NCBI RefSeq assembly: GCF_008086345.1
Contig: NZ_CP043006.1
Location: 6,079,501 to 6,143,500, forward strand
From: Chitinophaga sp. XS-30
Lineage (GTDB): Bacteria; Bacteroidota; Bacteroidia; Chitinophagales; Chitinophagaceae
DNA: 64,000 nucleotides
Direction of reading: 5' to 3'
Positions within the stretch are counted from its first letter, which is position 1; every line of letters begins with the position of its first letter. The notes beneath the pieces are model-generated. The model ran no database searches. It was not told the origin of the DNA and was given only the letters and a program-made list of their open reading frames with translations. This document shows, piece by piece, positions 43,185 through 52,323 of the stretch. A program made the translations under genes and the position numbers.

Positions 43185-46100
43185 CTAGAATCCAACCCTG
43201 AGGCCTACAGTGTACACCTTGGCTATCGGGAACCGGCTGTTATCCAGACCGGTACTCACATCATCATTGTACAGGTTGCTTGTTTCCGGATTGGCGCCGG
43301 GATATTTTGTGAAGGTCAGCAGGTTGGTTCCACTGATATACACCATGGCCGTTTTGATGAAGCGCGTGCCGCTCAGCAGTCCGCCCGGAAAGTTGTAGGA
43401 CAGGTGAACATTCTTCAACCGCAGGAAAGAGGCATCATATACATAAAAACTGGAAACCCTACCGTTGGAGTTGGGATCGCCATACACTACCCGGGGTTGA
43501 CTGCCGCCATTCTCCGGCGTCCAGCGGTCCAGGACGATCGACATCTTGTTTTCCAGGGCTGCAGAGGTAAAGTTGATCGCCTGCGCCTGTGTGCCCCAGC
43601 GAAGATCGTTCCCCATTGCGTACACGAATAAAGAAGACAGGCGTAAACCTTTAAACTCGAATGCATTGGTGAAACCACCGGAGAAATCGGGAACGGCATT
43701 GCCGATAATGGTCTGGTCTGCCGACGTTACCCTGCCGTCACCATTACTATCCCTGAATTTGATATCACCCGGCGATGTGCCGGCTGCCTGGTAAAAACCA
43801 CCCGCAGCTGCGTTCAAAGCGTCAATCTCTTCTTGCGTCTGAAATATGCCTTCAGCAATATGGCCATACAGCAAACCTATCGGCTGCCCGGGCTGCAATA
43901 CGGAACCGGTATTGGGCGGCGTAATGAAGCCGGTTGATTTATTCAGAAAATCGTCGTTCAGTTTCACCAGCCGGTTACGGTTGCGGGCGATGTTCAGTCC
44001 TAAATTCCAGGTAAAACTCCCGTTCCTGATGATGTCTCCGTCCAGCGACAGTTCCATGCCGTTGTTCTTCGTATTGCCCAGGTTGCCGATCACATTGCCG
44101 GCGCCGGTATTACCAGGGGCTTTATAGAAATACAGCAGATCAGTGGTATTTTTCTCATAGATATCGAACGCACCATTCAGGCGGCCGCGGAACAGGGAAA
44201 AATCCAGCCCGATATCCGTCTGCCGGGTAAGCTCCCACTTCAGGCGGCTGTTACCCAACTGGCTCTGTACTACGGCAGGCATTCCACCGTAGTTGGCTGC
44301 GTCAAACAAAGTACGCCATTGATAGGGCCCGAAATTCTGCTGCCCCGTCATGCCAATGCTGGCTCTTATTTTCAGATCGTCAATAAACTGCAGGGAACTG
44401 AAGATGCTTTCCTCGGATATTCTCCAGGCCGCCGCAACGGTGGGGAAGAATGCCCATTTGTTTTCCGATGCGAATTTGGATGATCCGTCTGCCCGGGCGG
44501 ACAGGGTGAGCATGTATTTATCGTTGTACTGATAGTTTACGCGCCCGAAATAAGAGATCAGCCCGCTTTGCTTTTTATTGGAAGCGATCTCGAAATCCTG
44601 TGTGGCACTGGAAAGATTGGTGAGGGTGAAGTCCTGCGGGAACCCTTTGCCGGAGGCTTTCAGGAATTCCTGGTTGTCCCCTTGCCAGGAGGCGCCCAAA
44701 ACGCCGTTCACGACATGTCTGTCAGCAAAGGTCTTGTCATACGTCAGCGTATTCTCCCATAAAGTGGAGTAGTTTTCGGTATTGCTTTCCTGGGCGAAGC
44801 CCGGGCCGGGGCCGTTTCGGGTGAACCCGCCGGTAAAGGTGAAACTCGGATAAAAGCTCCTTTGCTTGCCGGTACTGTAGTTGACCGCCAGGGAAGATTT
44901 GAAGACCAGTTCATCCGTGATCCTGATATCGCCGAAAATGGAACCTAACAGCAAACCGGTGCGGTTAACGTTCGTTGCCGCGGCCAATGCTACCGGGTTC
45001 TCGAAATTGTGGTAGTTGGAAGAAGAATAGTAGCCTGCGGAATCATACACCGGAAGATCGGGCCGGAAAGAATAGATCCGAGTTAAAAGCGCCGCATCCG
45101 GGGAGCCTTGTGTGGAGGAAGACAGGTTTACCGATGTGCCGAGGTTGATCCTGCGGGAAACGGCAAGGTTCAGGTTAAGGAGGAAGGAATACCGTTTGAA
45201 ATAGGCATTATGAAAGCCGCCCATCTGATCCTGCGCGCCCAGCGAACTGTAGTATTTGATTTTGTCCGTACCGCCGGAAACGGAGAAGTTGACGTTCTTC
45301 GTCAGCGGATCGCCGGGTGTTACTTCTTTCGACCAGTCTGTATTGCCATTCCCGAAATAGGAGCCGTCTTTAATATCCTGCACAATAGCCGCAGTGGAAG
45401 TAGCGTTATTCGCCGCTTCCGTCCATATTTCCCGGAACTGCTGCGCATTCAGCATTTTTTCCGTTTGTGCTTTCTGATAGCTGAGGGAAGTGCTGAACGT
45501 GTACACCGGCTTTCCCTTGCCTTTCTTTGTGGTGACGATCACCACGCCGTTAGCGGCTCTGGAGCCGTAGATGGCCGTTGCGGACGCATCTTTCAGCACA
45601 CTGATCGATTCAATGTCTTCCGTATTGATATTTGCCAGTGGGCTGTTCAATCCCTGCCGGATCATGGCGGTGTTAAATGCAGAACCGTCATCCGGGATAT
45701 TGCCTTCGGCCACTACGGGAATCCCGTCCACTACATATAAAGGCTGATTGGAACCCAGCAGCGAGGAGCTGCCCCTTATCCGCACGCGGGTGGCGCTGCC
45801 GGGCTGCCCGGATTCCTGCACCACCATTACACCTGCGGCCCTGCCCTGCAACGCCTGCTCCAGGTTGACCGTCGGCGGAAGTTCGGAAATGTCTTTACCG
45901 GAAATAGTGGATATGGAACCGGTGAGGTCTTTTCTGCTCTGCGAGCCATAAGCGATCACCACCACTTCATCGATCTGCCGCTGGTCCAATGTCATCACCA
46001 GCCGCTGGCCGCTTGCTTTTAAACGGACAGACAAGGGGCGGTAGCCTACAGAGGTAAGCGTTACAATGTCATTGGCTTTTGCGGAAACGGAGAAACGCCC

Positions 46101-46562
46101 GTTCAAATCAGTGATGGCACCGCCATCCGGCGCCGTAATGCTCACGCCGCTCAATGGCTGATCATCGGCTGAAACCACAATACCCGATATCTTTCCTTCA
46201 ACGGCAGTATCCTTCGGCAACCGAGGCACGAGCCCCCTGATATCAATCGTTCCGGGAACAGGAATGCTCTTTTTATCATTCCTGACGATGGTATAATGAT
46301 TCACATCAATATACAGGAACAGCAGATTATTCGGATATAAAATGCTTTTCAGCACTTTTTCCACCGGCTGGTCTTTCTGCGCCTCCACATCTACCGTTGT
46401 TGTTTTGTTCCCGATGGTGGACCTTTCATACACGAATTTGGTCCCGAAGATCCTGGTTACTTCATCCAGCGCATTTTTCAGCGGGATGGTGGTCTGGGCG
46501 CCCGCAGTAGCGCATACCAGCAGTGACAGCGCTAACAGATATAGCGCGGCAAGTTTTCTCAT
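43185..46562 (-). CDS. SusC/RagA-family transporter with STN domain
   Basis: 1125 residues. Signal peptide about 1-22 (ends AGAQ), STN domain about 27-95 (PLKNALDEVTRIFGTKFVYERS), carboxypeptidase-regulatory-like domain about 124-205 (SGIVVSADDQPLSGVSITAP), then the SusC plug signature (DEVVVIAYGSQSRKDLTGSI; LYVVDGIPV) and a barrel ending VGLRVGF. Unlike the receptor at 19236 it has the STN domain, and a FecR gene lies 38 bp upstream, so it should signal through FecR to an ECF sigma factor. The SusD partner follows. Confidence 0.94.
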   Translation of the reverse strand: MRKLAALYLLALSLLVCATAGAQTTIPLKNALDEVTRIFGTKFVYERSTIGNKTTTVDVEAQKDQPVEKVLKSILYPNNLLFLYIDVNHYTIVRNDKKSIPVPGTIDIRGLVPRLPKDTAVEGKISGIVVSADDQPLSGVSITAPDGGAITDLNGRFSVSAKANDIVTLTSVGYRPLSVRLKASGQRLVMTLDQRQIDEVVVIAYGSQSRKDLTGSISTISGKDISELPPTVNLEQALQGRAAGVMVVQESGQPGSATRVRIRGSSSLLGSNQPLYVVDGIPVVAEGNIPDDGSAFNTAMIRQGLNSPLANINTEDIESISVLKDASATAIYGSRAANGVVIVTTKKGKGKPVYTFSTSLSYQKAQTEKMLNAQQFREIWTEAANNATSTAAIVQDIKDGSYFGNGNTDWSKEVTPGDPLTKNVNFSVSGGTDKIKYYSSLGAQDQMGGFHNAYFKRYSFLLNLNLAVSRRINLGTSVNLSSSTQGSPDAALLTRIYSFRPDLPVYDSAGYYSSSNYHNFENPVALAAATNVNRTGLLLGSIFGDIRITDELVFKSSLAVNYSTGKQRSFYPSFTFTGGFTRNGPGPGFAQESNTENYSTLWENTLTYDKTFADRHVVNGVLGASWQGDNQEFLKASGKGFPQDFTLTNLSSATQDFEIASNKKQSGLISYFGRVNYQYNDKYMLTLSARADGSSKFASENKWAFFPTVAAAWRISEESIFSSLQFIDDLKIRASIGMTGQQNFGPYQWRTLFDAANYGGMPAVVQSQLGNSRLKWELTRQTDIGLDFSLFRGRLNGAFDIYEKNTTDLLYFYKAPGNTGAGNVIGNLGNTKNNGMELSLDGDIIRNGSFTWNLGLNIARNRNRLVKLNDDFLNKSTGFITPPNTGSVLQPGQPIGLLYGHIAEGIFQTQEEIDALNAAAGGFYQAAGTSPGDIKFRDSNGDGRVTSADQTIIGNAVPDFSGGFTNAFEFKGLRLSSLFVYAMGNDLRWGTQAQAINFTSAALENKMSIVLDRWTPENGGSQPRVVYGDPNSNGRVSSFYVYDASFLRLKNVHLSYNFPGGLLSGTRFIKTAMVYISGTNLLTFTKYPGANPETSNLYNDDVSTGLDNSRFPIAKVYTVGLRVGF

Positions 46563-46600
46563 GTCCTTTTTTTTAATAATTGACGGGATAGGGATGTCGA

Positions 46601-47638
46601 CTACTTCCTCGTTTTAAAAATCATTTGGTTGTTCTTTTTCTCGATATCCACATTTAATATATTAGACAGTATGAACAGTACATTGCTCTCGTTTTTCAGC
46701 GGGATGGTGCCGTCTATCTTCCTGTTTGCCAACTCCGGATCTTCCAGTATGATCGTATAGCCGTAAATGTCTTCCAGTTCAGTAACGATCTCCGCTACGG
46801 TGGTATTGCTCGTCAGCATTTTCCGCTCGGTCCAGTCCTTATGAAACGCCGGCGGTGCGGTTGTTTTGCTGAATGTGCCTGTTTGTTCGTCATATTCCGC
46901 CAGATCTCCCGGTTGCAGGAACAGTTGCTGCAGGCTGTCTGCTTTCAATTGTACTTTTATGCTTCCCTTTTCCAGCGATACGGTTGTTTTACCCCTGCGT
47001 TCCTTTACGTTGAATTCCGTCCCCAACACTTCTATCCGCAACCTGTTTGTATGTACGATAAAGCGTTCGTTCGCCGCAATAGCCTTTTTAAACTTGCTGC
47101 TATTGATATGTCGTACAGAAAAAAATGCTTCCCCTTTCAGGTACACTTCCCTAGGTTGGCCATTATCCCATTTGCGCAGATAGATCACCTGTGAATTCGC
47201 ATTCAGCTTTACAATGGACGCATCGGGCAGGGATACGGTCACCAGTTGCCCATATCCGGCAACAACAGTATTGGCGGTATTACGGTTCAGTAACCAGAAA
47301 GCGCCGGTAAACAGTATGACCGCTGCTATAGATGCTGCTATAAGCCATTTCCGCCGGCCGGTCATCCGCACCACTTTAGCCGGACTTTCATCTATGGCAG
47401 TGATGATCTTGTTCCAGACCTCTTCCTCGTCAGATGGCTCCGGGTCTATCCTGCGGACGCTTAACATGTGTTTCAGCTGCTCCTCCGCTCCTCTTAATGC
47501 GGCCAGATTATGCGGCTGCGCGGCTATCCAGCTATTCCAGAATGCCTCCGTTTCCGGTGTGCCGTATTTTACCCATTGGATAAAAAACTTATCCTCAAGA
47601 AAATCCTGCTGGTCATATGATGTGTAGTCCGATGCCAT
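46601..47638 (-). CDS. FecR-type anti-sigma factor
   Basis: 345 residues. Cytoplasmic N-terminal part, one membrane segment near 87-106 (WLIAASIAAVILFTGAFWLL), FecR domain (VTVSLPDASIVKLNANSQVIYL near 130; IEVLGTEFNVKERRGKTTVSLEKG near 205), and a C-terminal DUF4974-like domain (TTVAEIVTELEDIYGYTIIL near 283). It would gate the sigma factor at 48337-48945 in response to the STN-bearing SusC encoded downstream. A plus-strand GNAT gene is inserted between it and the sigma gene, so the usual sigma-fecR linkage is broken. Confidence 0.92.
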   Translation of the reverse strand: MASDYTSYDQQDFLEDKFFIQWVKYGTPETEAFWNSWIAAQPHNLAALRGAEEQLKHMLSVRRIDPEPSDEEEVWNKIITAIDESPAKVVRMTGRRKWLIAASIAAVILFTGAFWLLNRNTANTVVAGYGQLVTVSLPDASIVKLNANSQVIYLRKWDNGQPREVYLKGEAFFSVRHINSSKFKKAIAANERFIVHTNRLRIEVLGTEFNVKERRGKTTVSLEKGSIKVQLKADSLQQLFLQPGDLAEYDEQTGTFSKTTAPPAFHKDWTERKMLTSNTTVAEIVTELEDIYGYTIILEDPELANRKIDGTIPLKNESNVLFILSNILNVDIEKKNNQMIFKTRK

Positions 47639-47846
47639 CGTCAGTTTATCGGCGGTATTATTAACAGGACAGCCGGAAATGCGTTTTTACCCCACTGGGC
47701 AGGAATTTTTTTCAAAAAAAGTTGATAAAAGGCTAAGGACAGAGAGTTTAATTTGTAGTAATTTGATAATCAATATATTAAACAGGTCTTCAAAAATCGC
47801 TGTATATTGCCATATCATCGATACACTACCGCAAAACCGTACCAAT

Positions 47847-48290
47847 ATGATCATCAGAACAGCAACGACCGGTGACATTGCACAAATGCAGATCGTAAGA
47901 AATGCCGTTACGGAAAATGTTTTGTCCAATCCGGATCTGGTTACCGATGAGGATTATCACCGTTTCCTCGACATCAGCGGAAAGGGATGGGTTTGTGTGA
48001 TCGGGGATGCAATTGCTGGTTTTGCCATTGTTGATCTGCAAGACCATAACATCTGGGCGCTGTTCCTGAAACCTGAATTTGAAAGGCGCGGCATTGGCAG
48101 GCAACTTCATGATACGATGCTGGACTGGTATTTTGAGCAGACGACGAAAGAAGTATGGCTGGGGACCGCACCCGGTACACGGGCAGAAAAATTCTACCGG
48201 AAAGCGGGCTGGACGGAAACGGGCATGCGCGGAAAGGGCGAAATAAAGTTCGTCATGCGGTATGAGCATTGGATGGAAAAGAAGGGATGA
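47847..48290 (+). CDS. GNAT-family N-acetyltransferase
   Basis: 147 residues with the GNAT fold: MIIRTATTGDIAQMQIVRNAV at the start, the central strand AGFAIVDLQDHNIWALFLKPEF, the acetyl-CoA loop ERRGIGRQLHDTML near 80 (R-x-x-G-x-G pattern), and the C-terminal RAEKFYRKAGWTETG. Substrate unknown; small amines or protein N-termini are usual. I use the ATG at 47847; the ORF extends upstream but that part lacks GNAT features. It is oriented against both neighbours and separates the sigma gene from its fecR. Confidence 0.88.
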   Translation: MIIRTATTGDIAQMQIVRNAVTENVLSNPDLVTDEDYHRFLDISGKGWVCVIGDAIAGFAIVDLQDHNIWALFLKPEFERRGIGRQLHDTMLDWYFEQTTKEVWLGTAPGTRAEKFYRKAGWTETGMRGKGEIKFVMRYEHWMEKKG

Positions 48291-48336
48291 AAACCCGGAG
48301 CTTTTTATGACCAACCGCGCGGCGCGGCCATAATAC

Positions 48337-48945
48337 TCAGGAAAGCAGTTCCTCTTTTGCCAGGCTGATGATCATCAGCAACGAGAAGCCCGGGGTGTTC
48401 ATGATCTCCCGCAGCGCTACGATGGCCCTGGCAGATAGTTTATAGGTTGCTTTTACGGAGATGTTCAGAATAGCAGCGATCTCGTTATACTCCAGTTCTT
48501 CAAAATACTTCAGGTAGATGATCTCTTTTTGTTTGGGCGTAAGTTGGTTCAACGCATTGAGCAGGTTTCTGCTCCTTTCGGAAACAGCTTCTTTTTCGAG
48601 GTAAGCCGACTCCACCGTAAAGTTCAGTTCAAACGAGTGCTGATCCTCTATGCCGATGATCTTTGTGCGCCTGGATTGTTTTGTTTTATTAAAAATGGTG
48701 CTGCGCAGCGATACGAGCAAATATGATTTAACGTTCCGGACACTGGACAGCTGCAGGCGGTTGGACCAGAGTTTTATGAACAGGTCCTGGATACTGTCTT
48801 TCACGAGGCTTTTATCCTCAGCAACCCGCAGTCCATATTCATACAGGTTCCTGAAGTACTGCCGGTATATGGCCGCAAAGGCACGGCGGTCACCTTGCTG
48901 AAAGGCCTGCCACAATAAAGCGTCAGCATTTAAGCCACTGTCCAT
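48337..48945 (-). CDS. ECF RNA polymerase sigma factor
   Basis: 202 residues. Region 2 at about 15-85 (FAAIYRQYFRNLYEYGLRVA, then SLVKDSIQDLFIKLWSNR) and region 4 at about 125-185 (ALNQLTPKQKEIIYLKYFEE then YNEIAAILNISVKATYKLSAR) are clear. It is the likely partner of the FecR at 46601-47638 and driver of the SusC/SusD/protease operon. The C-terminus (PGFSLLMIISLAKEELLS) is slightly longer and more hydrophobic than usual for the family, as is common in Bacteroidota. Confidence 0.9.
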   Translation of the reverse strand: MDSGLNADALLWQAFQQGDRRAFAAIYRQYFRNLYEYGLRVAEDKSLVKDSIQDLFIKLWSNRLQLSSVRNVKSYLLVSLRSTIFNKTKQSRRTKIIGIEDQHSFELNFTVESAYLEKEAVSERSRNLLNALNQLTPKQKEIIYLKYFEELEYNEIAAILNISVKATYKLSARAIVALREIMNTPGFSLLMIISLAKEELLS

Positions 48946-49147
48946 TAAAGAGAAAATTTATTCAAGCCCTGGGGACGCTCCCGAAGTCCCCTCCCGTGCT
49001 AAGATATGGTAAAAACCACGGCCATGCTACCGGAATGCTGTTATTCCTGTAAGGTACAGGGAGCCAGAGCCGTAAATATAATAATGGGCTTTATGGGTGC
49101 TGACGGGGCGGGGCAGGCCTGATCCCGGTGCTGATGGCCGGGGAGGA
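48946..49147. other. Gap with no gene seen
   Basis: About 200 bp between the sigma gene and a response regulator. A small hairpin, GGGGAC / GTCCCC near 48971-48993, is the only structure I notice. No ORF or RNA gene is supported. Confidence 0.4.
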
Positions 49148-49534
49148 TCAATTCAGGAAACTGTTGATCACCTGCCATATCTCTGCTTTGGTGAAAGGCT
49201 TTTCAAGGAAGGCGTCGGCGCCGTTCTCGAGGGCCAGGTCTTTTATGGTGGTGTCCACACCGGAGATCATAATGATCTTTGTGGCAGGGTATTTTTTCCG
49301 GATAAAACTGATCAGGTCTACGCCGAATCCGTCCGGCAGCCGGTTATCGAGCAGCACGATGGCGGGTTGATGCTGTTGAAAATATTCCACAGTTTCGGAA
49401 ATAGTTTTTACATGCTCCACTTCAAGTCCTTTGCCGTCCAGCAGCATATTGATCAGGAGGCACATCTCTCCTTCGTCTTCGATGATCAGGAGCTTTTGCT
49501 TTTTATCCGTGGTGGTGGTGGTGGTGTTTGTCAT
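49148..49534 (-). CDS. Stand-alone response regulator receiver protein
   Basis: 128 residues from the ATG at 49534 (MTNTTTTTTDKKQKLLIIEDE); a start at 49573 would add 13. It is a single receiver domain with the acidic pocket E19-D20, phosphoacceptor Asp63 in VLLDNRLPDG, Ser90 and Lys111 in LEKPFTK. There is no output domain, so it acts by protein contact or passes phosphate on. No histidine kinase is in the window. An N-terminal run of six Thr is odd but short. Confidence 0.88.
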   Translation of the reverse strand: MTNTTTTTTDKKQKLLIIEDEGEMCLLINMLLDGKGLEVEHVKTISETVEYFQQHQPAIVLLDNRLPDGFGVDLISFIRKKYPATKIIMISGVDTTIKDLALENGADAFLEKPFTKAEIWQVINSFLN

Positions 49535-49767
49535 AAGCGTTTGATGATTTTCAATAGATGTATTAAAAATCATACCAGATACGGGGAGCGCTTATTGGTT
49601 TCGTCAACAGTCTGAAAGGCTGGTGTGAAAAATGGGGCCGGGATATATGGAAACTGCTGAGCTTATTTAGAAGCTCATTATACCGGCATTTACAGCTCAA
49701 AAGCAATGCTGATTGAGCCACATTTCGATGTTCCTAGCGCTTTATGGAAAAAGGTTGCAACGACCTA

Positions 49768-51135
49768 TTATTGGGAATTGTTGTCATCGCTTCCCTTCCT
49801 GCTGCCGTCATCATCGTTATCCTCATCTTCGTCGTCATTATCTTCATCTTCCTCGTCGTCATCGGCTGCCTCATCATCTTCTTCATCCTCATCCTCATCG
49901 TCATCATCGTCATCATCTTCATCTTCTTCATCCTCATCGTCATCATCTTCATCTTCATCTTCTTCCTCGTCTTCCTCATCATCTTCAGCTTCTTCCTCGC
50001 CATCGGCGGCCCCATCATCGCTACCATTCACGACATCGTCATCTTCGTCACTTTCCTCGTCCTCATCATCTTCTTCCTCATCATCATCCACCGACTCATC
50101 ATCGCCACCTTCCACTACACCACTGTCTTCATCATTTCCCTTATCTTCACCTTCTACCGCACCTTCGCTCTCGCCATCAGTATCACTATCCGCATCATCA
50201 TCATTGTTATCCGTTTCCCTTTCGCTCGTTTCATGATCTCCTTCCTCATTCCCAAGATCTTCAACAGCGGCTTCGATGCCTTCAGCAGCATCGGCTTCGT
50301 TCATTTCAGTATCGCCAGCTATTTCTTCATCATTATCTGCAACTTCTGCCGGCATTTCCTGTTCCTCCCCGGCTGCAAGCGGCGCTTCCCCTTCCATAGC
50401 GGCTTCGCTGCCCTGTTCCAGTCCGTCGCTTTCCTCTGTTATTTCATCATCCATCATGATCGTTGTGGTTTCCGTCAGTTCACCTGTCTCCGAAACGATC
50501 AGATGCCCGTCATCATCCACCAGTTCTTCATCCACCCGAAGCGTTTCCCCGCTTTCGATGGACAGCTGCGTCGGCGCTACGAAATCCTCATCGAACACTT
50601 CCTTGAGCTTCGGCAGGTCTTTCGGGGAATTCAAGCCGAAATAGTCCATGAAAGCCTTTGAAGTAGTATATAACAAGGGTTTCCCCGGCAGTTCTTCGCT
50701 GCGGCCGGAGATCACGATCAGTTCTTTTTCCAGCAGTTTGGTAATGGAATAATCGGTGCTTACGCCGCGGATGTGTTCGATCTCGCCTTTGGAGATGGGT
50801 TGTTTGTAGGCAATGATGGCCAGTGTTTCCAGCGCGGCGGTGGACAGGCGTTTAAGGAACTTCTCGCCGTTCAGTTGCGCCACGGTCTGGTAATACTCTT
50901 TTTTAGTCAGGAACTGGTAACCTCCCCCGCTTTCCCGTACGCTGAAGGCATAGAATTCGGAATTGTATTTTTCCTGGATGGCTTCAAGGGCGGCTTCCAC
51001 CTGTTCCTGGGTGGCGCGGTCTTCCAGGAAGGCCATTGCGTTATTGAGCAGCTCGAGGATGTCCGCCACCGGCAAAGGACGGTCTGCGGCAAAGATCAAT
51101 GCTTCTACATGCGGGATGAGCTGGGAAATTTCCAT
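49768..51135 (-). CDS. scpB: ScpB, condensin subunit, with long acidic tail
   Basis: 455 residues against about 180-200 for typical ScpB. Residues 1-185 are the family's two winged helices (ALIFAADRPLPVADILELL; RLSTAALETLAIIAYKQPIS at about 95, IRGVSTDYSITKLLEK; LLYTTSKAFMDYFGLN). ScpB pairs with ScpA and SMC to organise and segregate chromosomes. From about 190 on, and most densely from about 295 to 445, the protein is nearly all Asp, Glu, Ser, Gly and Asn, ending DGSRKGSDDNNSQ. The tail is encoded by GAT/GAC/GAA/GAG-rich repeats with no frameshift, so it is probably expressed. scpA is not nearby. Confidence 0.93.
   Translation of the reverse strand: MEISQLIPHVEALIFAADRPLPVADILELLNNAMAFLEDRATQEQVEAALEAIQEKYNSEFYAFSVRESGGGYQFLTKKEYYQTVAQLNGEKFLKRLSTAALETLAIIAYKQPISKGEIEHIRGVSTDYSITKLLEKELIVISGRSEELPGKPLLYTTSKAFMDYFGLNSPKDLPKLKEVFDEDFVAPTQLSIESGETLRVDEELVDDDGHLIVSETGELTETTTIMMDDEITEESDGLEQGSEAAMEGEAPLAAGEEQEMPAEVADNDEEIAGDTEMNEADAAEGIEAAVEDLGNEEGDHETSERETDNNDDDADSDTDGESEGAVEGEDKGNDEDSGVVEGGDDESVDDDEEEDDEDEESDEDDDVVNGSDDGAADGEEEAEDDEEDEEEDEDEDDDDEDEEDEDDDDDDDEDEDEEDDEAADDDEEDEDNDDEDEDNDDDGSRKGSDDNNSQ
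49800..50130. repeat. Low-complexity (GAN)n tract coding the ScpB acidic tail
   Basis: The plus strand reads as mixed CAT, CTT, CTC and CGT triplets for over 300 bp, the complement of Asp and Glu codons. The tract keeps all three plus frames open as polyserine, polyhistidine and hydrophobic pseudo-ORFs, which are not genes. Triplet slippage would change tail length without breaking the scpB frame. Confidence 0.85.
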
Positions 51136-51154
51136 GGACTAAAGTCGATTAAAC

Positions 51155-51194
51155 AAAAATGTCAAAGGCCGAAAATAAGACCTTTGACATTTTT
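51155..51194 (-). terminator. Intrinsic terminator of atpG
   Basis: A perfect 14-bp stem (51155-51168 with 51181-51194; arms AAAAATGTCAAAGG and CCTTTGACATTTTT) ends in T runs on both strands. It lies 44 bp after the atpG stop and 20 bp before scpB, separating the two genes. Confidence 0.85.
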
Positions 51195-51237
51195 TCAGAA
51201 ATATAAATATTGTACTGTTGATTACTTGTGCATAAGA

Positions 51238-52125
51238 TCAGCCCATCAGTGCTGCAGCGCCGCTTACGATCTCGGTAAGCTCCGTTGTGATGGCGGCCTG
51301 GCGGGCGCGGTTGTATTCGATCTTCAGGCTGCGCAACAGTTCCCCGGCGTTTTCGGTCGCCTTGTCCATTGCGGTCATCCTGGCCCCGTGTTCGGAAGCA
51401 TGGCCGTCCAGCACGGCTTTGAAGAACTGGGTATTGAGGATCTTCGGCATCAGTTCAGCGATCAGGGTCGCTTTTTCGGGCTCGAAAATATAATCCGCTT
51501 TGGCGGTCTTTTCTTCTCCTGCGTTCTCCACTTTCGCGATGGGCAGGAATTGCTCTGCCTTGAAACGCTGGGTAGCGGCATTCTTGAATTCGCTGTAGAT
51601 AATGTCCACCGCGTCGTATTCCCCTTTTATGAACCCTTCCATGGCAACTCCGGCGGCGGCTTTCACCTGTTCGAAGGAGAGGTTGGAAAACAGGTTCCAG
51701 AAACTGTCGTTCACTTTATAGCCGTTCTTTGAAAAATGCTCATAGGCCTTTTTACCGATGGGCAGTATTTCCACATGGCCTTTGGCGAACTGGGCGGCAT
51801 ATTTCTCGCGGATGGTCTGTTTGGCCAGCTTGATGATGTTAGTATTGTATGCTCCGCAAAGCCCGCGGTCTGATGTGATCGCCACGATCAGCACTTTTTC
51901 CACCTGGCGGTTGGCAGCCAGGGCCATATCTATCCCGCCTTCCGTATTGCTGACGATGTTTTGCAACATCTCCTGCAATTTCACAGCATAGGGGCGCATT
52001 TGAACAATGGCATCCTGTGCACGGCGCAGTTTGGCAGCACTCACCATTTTCATGGCTTTTGTGATCTGCTGGGTAGACTGGATGGATTTAATACGGTTAC
52101 GAACTTCTTTAAGCTGTCCAGACAT
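51238..52125 (-). CDS. atpG: ATP synthase F1, gamma subunit
   Basis: 295 residues, full length for the rotating central stalk of F1. The N-terminal helix (GQLKEVRNRIKSIQSTQQITKAMKMVSAAKLR) and the C-terminal helix (RMTAMDKATENAGELLRSLKIEYNRARQAAITTELTEIVSGAAAL) form the coiled coil that turns inside alpha3-beta3; VAITSDRGLCGAYNTNI near 77 is conserved. No atpA, atpH, atpD or other subunit gene flanks it, although atpG often follows atpA. It has its own promoter-like element and terminator, so it looks like a single-gene unit. Confidence 0.96.
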   Translation of the reverse strand: MSGQLKEVRNRIKSIQSTQQITKAMKMVSAAKLRRAQDAIVQMRPYAVKLQEMLQNIVSNTEGGIDMALAANRQVEKVLIVAITSDRGLCGAYNTNIIKLAKQTIREKYAAQFAKGHVEILPIGKKAYEHFSKNGYKVNDSFWNLFSNLSFEQVKAAAGVAMEGFIKGEYDAVDIIYSEFKNAATQRFKAEQFLPIAKVENAGEEKTAKADYIFEPEKATLIAELMPKILNTQFFKAVLDGHASEHGARMTAMDKATENAGELLRSLKIEYNRARQAAITTELTEIVSGAAALMG

Positions 52126-52176
52126 ATTCTTTTAAAGATTTATATAAAAGGACGACCGCCCTTTCATTTTCGGCTG

Positions 52177-52184
52177 CAAAGGTA
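52177..52184 (-). promoter_or_regulatory. Candidate -7 promoter element for atpG
   Basis: On the minus strand TACCTTTG matches TAnnTTTG, 51 bp before the atpG start. A TTTG nearby is too close to be the -33 box. Confidence 0.45.
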
Positions 52185-52323
52185 AGCAAAGGGCTGATAA
52201 ATCGGAAATCCGGCCCCCGATATTTCTCCTGATTCTGGTCAGGTTTGGGGGCAGCCGGAACCGCGCCGGAGAACCAGGGACTTTGTTCCAATGGCCGGTG
52301 CTCCCGGGGAAGGCCCCTCCAGC

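Noticed and set aside
49706..50661. Three overlapping plus-strand ORFs giving polyserine, polyhistidine and hydrophobic proteins
   Set aside because: All are complements of the Asp/Glu tract of scpB; they have no other support.
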